21,450 nucleotides of DNA from JBQTKD01 sp052389435 (GTDB lineage Bacteria; Actinomycetota; Actinomycetes; Sporichthyales; Sporichthyaceae). Below the pieces are notes generated by a model. It saw nothing but the letters and a program-made list of their open reading frames with translations, had not been told where the DNA came from and did no database searches. Position numbers and translations under genes: made by a program. Positions 16,021 to 21,450 of the stretch are shown here, piece by piece; the first letter of the stretch is position 1; each line of letters opens with the position of its first letter. The DNA lies in NCBI GenBank assembly GCA_052389435.1, contig JBQTIB010000141.1:1-21450 (forward strand), given 5' to 3'.

Positions 16021-16794
16021 CTAGTTCCTCGGCAGCGTAAGGATTTCGGCCCCGTCCTCGACGATCGCGATGGTGTGCTCGCTGTGGGCCGTGCGGCAGC
16101 CCGTCGCGCTGCGCAGCGTCCACCCGTCCTCGTCCTTGCGAAGTTCGGCGGTGTCGGCCATGACCCACGGCTCGAGCGCGAGCAGCAGTCCCGGCCGCAG
16201 CTTGAAGCCGCGGCCGCGCTCGCCCGTGTTCGCCACGTGCGGGTCCTGGTGCATCGTCGAACCGATGCCGTGCCCGCCGAAGTCGGTGTTGATCTCATAC
16301 CCCGCGGCGCCGAGGACCGACCCGATGGCGTGGGAGATGTCGCCGATGCGCGCGCCGGGTCCGGCGGCGGCGATGCCGGCGGCCAACGCGCGTTCGGTCG
16401 TCTCGATCAGCGCGACGCTCTGCGCGGGCCGCGCCTGCCCGACCAGGAAGCTGATCGCGGAGTCCGCCGCGATCCCGTCCTTGGCGATCGCGAAGTCGAG
16501 CGAGAGCAGGTCGCCGTCCGCGAGGGCGTAGTCGTGGGGCAGGCCGTGGAGCACGGCGTCGTTGACGCCGGTGCAGATGTAGTGGCCGAACGGTCCGCGG
16601 CCGAAGGACGGTTCGTAGTCGACGTAGCAGGACACGGCGCCGGCCTCGACGATCAGTTCCCGGGTCCACTCGTCGATCTCGAGGAGGTTGGTCCCGACGA
16701 CGCAACGGCTCTTCAACGTGGCCAGGATGTCCGCGACCAGGGCACCGGTGACCCTCGCCCGGGCCACCTCGGAGGGGCTCAGGATTTCGATCAT
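16021..16794 (-). CDS. map: Methionine aminopeptidase, type I
   Basis: A 257-residue single-domain enzyme that removes the initiator methionine from nascent proteins. The five metal ligands are Asp100, Asp111, His175, Glu208 and Glu239, with the substrate-side His83 in GVNDAVLHGLP, and GHGIGSTMHQDP is intact. There is no N-terminal zinc finger. ATG 16794 lies six bases after the SURF1 stop on the same strand, so the two are probably co-transcribed. Actinobacteria often carry more than one map gene; this copy is not next to ribosomal protein genes and is probably the second one. Confidence 0.93.
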   Translation of the reverse strand: MIEILSPSEVARARVTGALVADILATLKSRCVVGTNLLEIDEWTRELIVEAGAVSCYVDYEPSFGRGPFGHYICTGVNDAVLHGLPHDYALADGDLLSLDFAIAKDGIAADSAISFLVGQARPAQSVALIETTERALAAGIAAAGPGARIGDISHAIGSVLGAAGYEINTDFGGHGIGSTMHQDPHVANTGERGRGFKLRPGLLLALEPWVMADTAELRKDEDGWTLRSATGCRTAHSEHTIAIVEDGAEILTLPRN

Positions 16795-16800
16795 GGGTGC

Positions 16801-17613
16801 CTAGGCCTTCGTTAGCGGTTCGGCCGTCGTAGCCGACGGGCCGGTGGGGCGACGGCGGTCCGCGGCCTCGCGGCGGACCAGGAACCAGTACCCGAGCGGG
16901 CCGATCGCCGCGAACACGAACCACTGCCAGGCGTAGGCCAGGTGCAGCAGTTCGGTGCGGCCCGAGGGCAGCGGAATCGGCTCGGGGCTGTAGGCGCCCG
17001 CGATCACCGGGGGTGGCGGGTCCTGGGTGCGCAGTGCGACGTATCCGCCGTAGACGGCGTAGGGCAGGCCCGCTGCGATGCTCGGCACGTCGATGCGATG
17101 GACCTGACCGGCGGGCAACCCGGCGTTGTCGCGCGGCGTTTCGGTGGCGCGCAGCAGGCCGGTGACGGCGACCGTGCCCGTCGGCGTCTCCGGCAGCGGC
17201 GGCGAGCCGCCGGCGCCCGGGGCGGCCAGGAAGCCGCGGTCCACCAGCGCCGCCGGGCCGGCGTCGGTCACCAGGGGAGTGAGGACGTGGAAACCGGCCG
17301 CCCCGTTGGACGGGCGGTTGCGGATCAGCAGCGTGCGCTCGAGGTCGTAGCGCCCCACGACGCGCACGTGCCGATAGACCTTCTCCGCCGCCACCGCCGA
17401 GCCCACGGGACTCTCCGCGGCCAACTCCACCGGCGCCACCTCGGCGTTGGCCGCGATGCGCTGGTTGTGGCGCTCGGCCTTGTGGAGGCGGTCCAGCTGC
17501 CACTGCCCGAGCAGGACGCACCCCGGCGCGACGGCCGTCAGCACGAACGCCAGAACGATCCAGCGCGGGGTCAGCAGGAAGCGATACAACCGTTCTCCCA
17601 GGGCGGGCCTCAC
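16801..17613 (-). CDS. SURF1 family cytochrome oxidase assembly protein
   Basis: A 270-residue membrane protein with the SURF1 layout: one transmembrane segment near the N terminus (about 17-39) directly followed by GQWQLDR, a large extracytoplasmic domain containing YRHVRVVGRYD, LLIRNRPSNGAAGFHVLTPLV and ALVDRGFL, and a second membrane segment (about 225-245). The family helps insert haem a into cytochrome c oxidase subunit I. GTG 17613 fits the family's N terminus, but its ribosome binding site is poor. It heads a two-gene operon with map. The 286-base gap to moaA (17614-17899) holds divergent promoters; I see no recognisable riboswitch or RNA gene in it. Confidence 0.9.
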   Translation of the reverse strand: MRPALGERLYRFLLTPRWIVLAFVLTAVAPGCVLLGQWQLDRLHKAERHNQRIAANAEVAPVELAAESPVGSAVAAEKVYRHVRVVGRYDLERTLLIRNRPSNGAAGFHVLTPLVTDAGPAALVDRGFLAAPGAGGSPPLPETPTGTVAVTGLLRATETPRDNAGLPAGQVHRIDVPSIAAGLPYAVYGGYVALRTQDPPPPVIAGAYSPEPIPLPSGRTELLHLAYAWQWFVFAAIGPLGYWFLVRREAADRRRPTGPSATTAEPLTKA

Positions 17614-17899
17614 CGGGGACGGCGAGAAGACGTGCCCCCAGTATGCGACTTAAGTGGGTATCGACGTCGGTCGGTGCCCGCCATCGCACCAGCCAGCCAT
17701 ATGAGCGCGTTCTCCATTGCAACTACCAGCGCGCGTGCTTCAGGGGTTCGCAAGAGCGACAGTGGCGCCCCTGGCGTCGAGGCGTTTCCGCAGGTGGCGG
17801 CCCATGTGCGCCACTTCACTTGGCGGATTTCACCCGTACGCTGAGGAATCGAGAGCTCCCTCCGTCGCACCGGAGTGGCTCGGACGGAAGGGGCACCGC

Positions 17900-18892
17900 G
17901 TGGCACTTGTGGACACGTTCGGTCGGATCGCCACCGATCTTCGCGTCTCGCTGACGGACCGCTGCAATCTGCGCTGTTCGTACTGCATGCCCGCCGAAGG
18001 CCTGAACTGGCTTCCGAACTCCGAGGTCCTCAGCGACGACGAGGTCAACCGGCTCATCCGGATCGCCGTGGAGCAGCTCGGCGTACGCGAGGTCCGCTTC
18101 ACCGGCGGCGAGCCCCTGATCCGTCCGGGGCTGGTGGGAATCGTCGCGCAGGCCGCCGCGCTCGAACCGCGCCCGCTGCTGTCCGTGACCAGCAACGGCC
18201 TCGGCCTCGAGCGCCTCGCGCCGGCGCTGGCCGAGGCGGGCCTGGACCGCGTCAACGTCTCGCTCGACAGCCTCGAACCCGAAACCTTCAAGACGATCAC
18301 CCGGCGCGACCGGCTCAAGGACGTCGTCGCCGGCCTGGCCGCCGCCGACGCCGCGGGCCTGCGCCCGGTGAAGGTGAACGCGGTCCTGCTGCGCGGCGTC
18401 AACGACTCCGATCCCCACCGCCTCCTCGAGTGGTGCATGGAGCGCGGCTACGAACTGCGCTTCATCGAGCAGATGCCGCTCGATGCCCAGCACGGCTGGT
18501 CGCGATCGCACATGATCACCGCCGACGAAATCCTCGAGATGCTCTCGGCCCACTTCGACCTCGCTCCCGAGGCGGCGTCGATTCGCGGCAGCGCCCCCGC
18601 CGAGCGCTGGATCGTGAACGGCACGTCCCACACGGTCGGGATCATCGCCAGCGTCACCCGTCCGTTCTGCGGGGACTGCGACCGCGTCCGGCTGACCGCC
18701 GACGGGCAGATCCGCAACTGCCTGTTCGCCCGCGAGGAGTCCGACCTGCGCGGCGCCCTTCGCGGTGGCGCCGACGACATCGAGATCGCCGAGCGGTGGA
18801 AGGCGGCCGTGCTCTGGAAGAAGGCGGGACACGGGATCGACGACCCGACCTTCCTTCAGCCGACCCGCCCGATGTCCGCCATCGGCGGCTGA
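17900..18892 (+). CDS. moaA: GTP 3',8-cyclase MoaA
   Basis: A 330-residue radical SAM enzyme for the first step of molybdenum cofactor biosynthesis, converting GTP to 3',8-cyclo-7,8-dihydro-GTP. The SAM-binding cluster cysteines are C22, C26 and C29 (CNLRCSYC), followed by the GGEP motif in RFTGGEPLIRPG. The second iron-sulfur cluster is held by C257, C260 and C274. The C terminus ends in the conserved Gly-Gly (SAIGG) needed for activity. GTG 17900 has GGAAGGGG six bases upstream; the open frame reaches 17717 but carries no domain there. Other moa genes are not adjacent. A strong terminator follows. Confidence 0.95.
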   Translation: MALVDTFGRIATDLRVSLTDRCNLRCSYCMPAEGLNWLPNSEVLSDDEVNRLIRIAVEQLGVREVRFTGGEPLIRPGLVGIVAQAAALEPRPLLSVTSNGLGLERLAPALAEAGLDRVNVSLDSLEPETFKTITRRDRLKDVVAGLAAADAAGLRPVKVNAVLLRGVNDSDPHRLLEWCMERGYELRFIEQMPLDAQHGWSRSHMITADEILEMLSAHFDLAPEAASIRGSAPAERWIVNGTSHTVGIIASVTRPFCGDCDRVRLTADGQIRNCLFAREESDLRGALRGGADDIEIAERWKAAVLWKKAGHGIDDPTFLQPTRPMSAIGG

Positions 18893-18956
18893 GGGCCGGA
18901 GTCGATCCCAAGGCGAAGCCGCCATCCCACGCGCTGCGCGGCCGGAGCCGCAACGC

Positions 18957-19006
18957 AAAGAGCGATGCCGGGTAGCCACGGGGGAAGCTGCCCGGCATCG
19001 CTCTTT
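18957..19006. terminator. Strong bidirectional terminator between moaA and the DUF3099 gene
   Basis: Perfect 16-base arms starting AAAGAGCGATGCCGGG (18957-18972) and its complement (18991-19006) enclose an 18-base loop containing a further AGC/GCT pair. The arm ends in CTTT on one strand and AAAG on the other, so U-rich ends occur in both directions. It serves the convergent moaA and DUF3099 genes. The remaining 123 bases to the DUF3099 stop hold only a short ACACT/AGTGT repeat (19069-19083). Confidence 0.85.
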
Positions 19007-19129
19007 ACGCCCCGAAAGCTCCGAGGCATGGCGTGAAGTATGACACGCACGCCGTGTTCAGGAGAGCGACACTCGGAAAGTGTTTCGCGACCAGAGTGTG
19101 GTGTGCGCCGTCCGAGTGAATGTCTGGAA

Positions 19130-19447
19130 CTAGCTGGACGTCGAGCCGCTTCCCGGTGGCAACGGCGGAAGCTGGGTGCGGCTCGGGAGCACCACCGGCA
19201 TCTGTTCCTCGCGGCTGGGTTCGCGGCCGCCGTTGGCCACCACGACCGCCATGTACGGCAACAGCAGGGCCGCGGCGAACATCGTCCAGCGGACGGCACC
19301 GGTGGTGACGATCGCGGCGAGGAAACACACGGTGCGGATGCCCATGGTCAACGCGTACCTGCGGTACCGGTGGGAGATGTCGACGCTGCGGGCGGGTCGC
19401 GTGGTCGTGACCCGGAAGACCTCCGGGGGCGCCTTCTTCTTGCGCAT
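19130..19447 (-). CDS. DUF3099 domain membrane protein
   Basis: A 105-residue actinobacterial membrane protein of the DUF3099 family. After a short basic N terminus (MRKKKAPPEVFRVTTTRPARSVDISHRYRRY) come two adjacent hydrophobic segments at about residues 33-52 and 56-74, then a polar Pro-rich tail. The function of the family is unknown to me. ATG 19447 has GGAG six bases upstream; the longer open frame upstream is Arg/Pro-rich and not conserved-looking. It is divergent from the dodecin gene across a 158-base region. Confidence 0.82.
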   Translation of the reverse strand: MRKKKAPPEVFRVTTTRPARSVDISHRYRRYALTMGIRTVCFLAAIVTTGAVRWTMFAAALLLPYMAVVVANGGREPSREEQMPVVLPSRTQLPPLPPGSGSTSS

Positions 19448-19605
19448 GGACAGCTCCGCCTCTCGCCGCGGTACGAGCGTACGTCGTGGGCTGCGCGCCG
19501 GCGCCCGTCGGGTGGGTGTCGCTCGGGCCACACCCCGACGCAGCCCGACGGGTGCAAGCGATGGAAGATGTGCCCGCACACGAAATGAAACAGGGAGGCT
19601 TACGG

Positions 19606-19818
19606 ATGAGCGAGCGGACCTACCGCGTCACGGAACTGGTGGGCACCTCGCCGGACGGCATCGAGGCGGCGATCAAGACGGCCATCACCCGTGCCGGTCT
19701 GACGTTGCGTCACGTCGACTGGTTCGAGGTGACCGAGATTCGCGGCTACATCAAGGACAACACCGTGGACACCTATCAGGTGGGCCTCAAGCTCGGCTTC
19801 CGGCTGGAAGACCCGTGA
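19606..19818 (+). CDS. Dodecin family flavin-binding protein
   Basis: A 70-residue protein of the dodecin family, which assembles into hollow dodecamers that store or buffer flavins (riboflavin, FMN). The flavin-stacking Trp in LRHVDWFEVTEIRGYI and the Gln in TYQVGLKLGFRLE are both present, and the length is typical. ATG 19606 has GGGAGG seven bases upstream. In-frame ATGs further upstream would place this ribosome binding site inside the gene and are rejected. No flavin biosynthesis gene is adjacent. Confidence 0.93.
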   Translation: MSERTYRVTELVGTSPDGIEAAIKTAITRAGLTLRHVDWFEVTEIRGYIKDNTVDTYQVGLKLGFRLEDP

Positions 19819-19820
19819 TC

Positions 19821-19859
19821 GGCCGCTGAAACCCCGCCGTCCCGAACGGGCTAGCGGCC
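19821..19859 (+). terminator. Possible terminator after dodecin
   Basis: Seven-base arms GGCCGCT (19821-19827) and AGCGGCC (19853-19859) enclose a smaller CCCG/CGGG hairpin at 19841-19850. It starts two bases after the dodecin stop codon. No U-tract follows. Confidence 0.45.
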
Positions 19860-19956
19860 TCGTGCCTCCAACGGGCCAACGGCGATCCTCGAGGGGGCGC
19901 GGTCGCGTCGATCGACGTCGGCCGTGCCTGTCCCTCGTGTCGTCCGGAGGCCGTAG

Positions 19957-20577
19957 ATGTCGTTCAGCGAGCCCGTCGAGCCTGTCGAATCGGCAGAACC
20001 CGTCGCGCCTACCGGTCCGCATCGACCGGTGGCGCCCGTGTTCACCGGGGCGACCGCGTTCCGCGAGGGCGACGAGTCGGGGGCGCGGAGCATGCGCCCG
20101 GCGGTGCTGCTGGTGGCGACCGGCCTGCTCGCCACGATGGGCTGGGTCGGGGTGTACCTCATGGCCTTCGGGTCCGGCGATGCATCGGCGTCGGCCGAGC
20201 GTTCCATCCCCGTCGGCCTCACGCCCGGAGCGAGCGCGGACCAGGCCGCAGGCACCTCGGCCGCCAAGAAGATGTCCGTCGCGGCCAAGGCGCGGGCTGC
20301 GGCCAAGGCCTTGCCCAAGGGGAAGTTGAACGACAACGACAAGCGCCTTGCGCTCAAGAGGTTCACCGACGCCATCGGGCTCGATCTGAGTACGACAGCC
20401 TCGCCGCCCGCCGCCGCCCGCAGCGCCTGCCGACTGCTGGGCACCGGGACCGAACCGGAGCACCTCGTCGAGGGCGTCGCCAAGGGCGGCAAGATCTCCA
20501 AGGCGCAGAGCCGCGCCTTCCTGTTCGGTGCGACCAGCATCTACTGCCCCGGCGAGGCCAAGCCCTTCCGCCGCTGA
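19957..20577 (+). CDS. Membrane-anchored protein with DUF732-like C-terminal domain
   Basis: A 206-residue protein with a Pro/Glu/Val-rich cytoplasmic N terminus, one transmembrane segment (about 46-71, MRPAVLLVATGLLATMGWVG...), an Ala/Lys-rich linker and an extracytoplasmic C-terminal domain. That domain (ARSACRLLGTGTEPEHLVEGVA ... SRAFLFGATSIYCPG) resembles DUF732, a small actinobacterial secreted domain with two cysteines expected to form a disulfide. No function can be stated. ATG 19957 has GGAGG six bases upstream. Confidence 0.78.
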   Translation: MSFSEPVEPVESAEPVAPTGPHRPVAPVFTGATAFREGDESGARSMRPAVLLVATGLLATMGWVGVYLMAFGSGDASASAERSIPVGLTPGASADQAAGTSAAKKMSVAAKARAAAKALPKGKLNDNDKRLALKRFTDAIGLDLSTTASPPAAARSACRLLGTGTEPEHLVEGVAKGGKISKAQSRAFLFGATSIYCPGEAKPFRR

Positions 20578-20735
20578 CGCCGGCCCTCGGACGAACGGAT
20601 GAGGCGCCGATCGTCCACTCGCCGGCCAACTCCACCCGAAAGTCTGCCGCCGGGCATCGAGGCTCGCGCGTCCTAGTGGCAACGGGCACTCGACTTCGCG
20701 GTCGCGTGCACTCAGCCTTTGGGAGGGACGCGGAC

Positions 20736-21263
20736 ATGGTCGTCGAGCAGCGCAGGCACGCCTCGGGAGTCGACACCGCCACAGCGGCACCGACGCTGCC
20801 GCGGCAGTACGTTGCCAAGCAGGAGGTGCGAGCCACCCGCAAGCGCAAGCCGCCACGGCGGGGCGGCCGCGTCGCGGTCGCGGTCTCCGTCGCGATGTCC
20901 GCGGGCCTCGTCCTCGCCGCGGTGTGGGGCGGGCAGTCCGGTACCGCGGCCCCGGCCGTGTCCTCCGTCGACGCCTCGGCCACCGTCCCGATCGAATACG
21001 AGGGCTGGCGGCTGAACGGTGTCCAGTTCGCTCCCGACGGCGGCGAGTTCGCCGCCACCGCCTCGATCACCTGGACCGGGCAGAACGGCGTCGTGTCGCC
21101 GCAGGACTTCGTCATCACCGTCTTCCAGGGCCACAACCGGGTTGGCGAGCTCTCCGGCTCGGTGCCGAAGGCCGTCCCGGGCCGCGAGATGGTCGTCGAG
21201 TTCGGCTCGACCAACGCCTTCGCCGCGGGGGCCAACCGCATCGCTTTCCGCACCGGGCACTAG
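20736..21263 (+). CDS. Hypothetical membrane-anchored protein
   Basis: A 175-residue protein I do not recognise. A basic N terminus (KRKPPRRGGR near residues 36-45) precedes one hydrophobic segment at about 46-64, and the remaining 110 residues are predicted outside the membrane and rich in beta-strand-forming sequence (EYEGWRLNGVQFAPDGGEFAATASITWTG, DFVITVFQGHNRVGEL). ATG 20736 has GGGAGGG eight bases upstream. Its TAG stop codon abuts the left end of an IS5-type element, so the native C terminus may have been altered. The Ala- and charge-balanced layout resembles the previous gene, though the domains are not alike. Confidence 0.75.
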   Translation: MVVEQRRHASGVDTATAAPTLPRQYVAKQEVRATRKRKPPRRGGRVAVAVSVAMSAGLVLAAVWGGQSGTAAPAVSSVDASATVPIEYEGWRLNGVQFAPDGGEFAATASITWTGQNGVVSPQDFVITVFQGHNRVGELSGSVPKAVPGREMVVEFGSTNAFAAGANRIAFRTGH

Positions 21264-21450
21264 AGCGTGTCCCGTGAATGACGGGCTCCGGGTGCGTTAA
21301 ACCTGGCAGATGCGCGATAGACACGACCTGACCGACGAGGAGTGGGCCCGGATCGAGCCGTTGTTGCCCGATCGCACCCCGCGGCGGGGCGGGCAATGGC
21401 GTGATCACCGGTTGGTCCTGAACGCGGTGTCCTGGCGGACGCGGACGGGA
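21264..21450 (+). mobile_element. IS5-family insertion sequence, left end (cut by window edge)
   Basis: The transposase start at 21310 is preceded by about 45 bases that begin GAGCGTGTCCCGTGAATG just after the CTAG at 21260-21263. GAGCGTGTCC-type ends and CTAG/TA targets fit IS5-family elements of the IS427 group. The right end is outside the window, so the exact boundary (21261-21265) and the target duplication cannot be confirmed. Confidence 0.65.
21310..21450 (+). CDS. IS5 family transposase, N-terminal part
   Basis: A 47-codon open frame running off the window end. It reads LTDEEWARIEPLLP, then PRRGGQWRDHRLVLNAVSWRTRTG, the DUF4096-type N-terminal domain of IS5/IS427 transposases, which precedes the DDE catalytic domain. 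ATG 21310 is the first good start; no strong ribosome binding site is visible, which is usual for such elements. Many IS427-group elements make their full transposase by a frameshift between two ORFs; that point would be beyond this window. Confidence 0.85.
   Translation, partial: MRDRHDLTDEEWARIEPLLPDRTPRRGGQWRDHRLVLNAVSWRTRTG

Noticed and set aside
17614..17899. tRNA or molybdenum cofactor riboswitch before moaA
   Set aside because: No cloverleaf and no recognisable conserved riboswitch core could be found by eye.
21264..21450. A larger mobile island at the right edge
   Set aside because: Only one short transposase N terminus and one possible element end are visible; nothing else supports an island.

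Overview
The window is chromosomal DNA of a high-GC Gram-positive bacterium of the class Actinomycetia. Coding regions show strong G/C bias at third codon positions, GTG starts are frequent, and several genes belong to families typical of actinobacteria: an acVLRF1-type release factor, a DUF3099 membrane protein, a short helix-turn-helix protein beside an ABC-F ATPase, and a DUF732-like secreted domain. I cannot name the genus. It reads mostly as ordinary housekeeping and accessory DNA. No CRISPR array, tRNA, rRNA or prophage was seen. The only mobile DNA is the left end of an IS5-type element at the right edge.

Left part (1-5.5 kb): a repeat-rich, gene-free stretch of about 370 bases is followed by the acVLRF1 gene (+), whose last bases overlap a convergent lipoprotein gene (-). 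Next comes a branched-chain amino-acid-type ABC importer on the minus strand, transcribed in the order livH, a livM-livG gene fusion, then livF. No substrate-binding protein gene is present in the window.

Middle (5.7-10.6 kb, + strand): an ABC-F translation ATPase, a 71-residue helix-turn-helix protein, a crotonase-family enzyme and a fused ABC exporter. The first three have the same gene content as a mycobacterial cluster (Rv1473, Rv1473A, Rv1472). The exporter start overlaps the stop of a possible 16-codon upstream ORF. A large two-tier palindrome separates the exporter from a convergent pirin gene.

10.7-16 kb: a pirin (-), a 156-residue Rossmann-like hypothetical protein (+), a Baeyer-Villiger-type flavin monooxygenase (-), and then a compact + operon of DUF4406-like protein, sirtuin and LD-carboxypeptidase, the last two overlapping by 7 bases.

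16-21.45 kb: methionine aminopeptidase and SURF1 (- operon), molybdenum cofactor enzyme MoaA (+) with a strong terminator, DUF3099 protein (-), dodecin (+), two membrane-anchored hypothetical proteins (+), and an IS5-family element whose left end lies directly against the stop codon of the last gene.

No obviously new multi-gene system stands out. The best leads are the upstream ORF/start overlap before the exporter, the large palindrome, the stand-alone DUF4062-like protein, the DUF4406-sirtuin-LD-carboxypeptidase operon, the livM-livG fusion with degenerate ATPase motifs, and the insertion at a stop codon.
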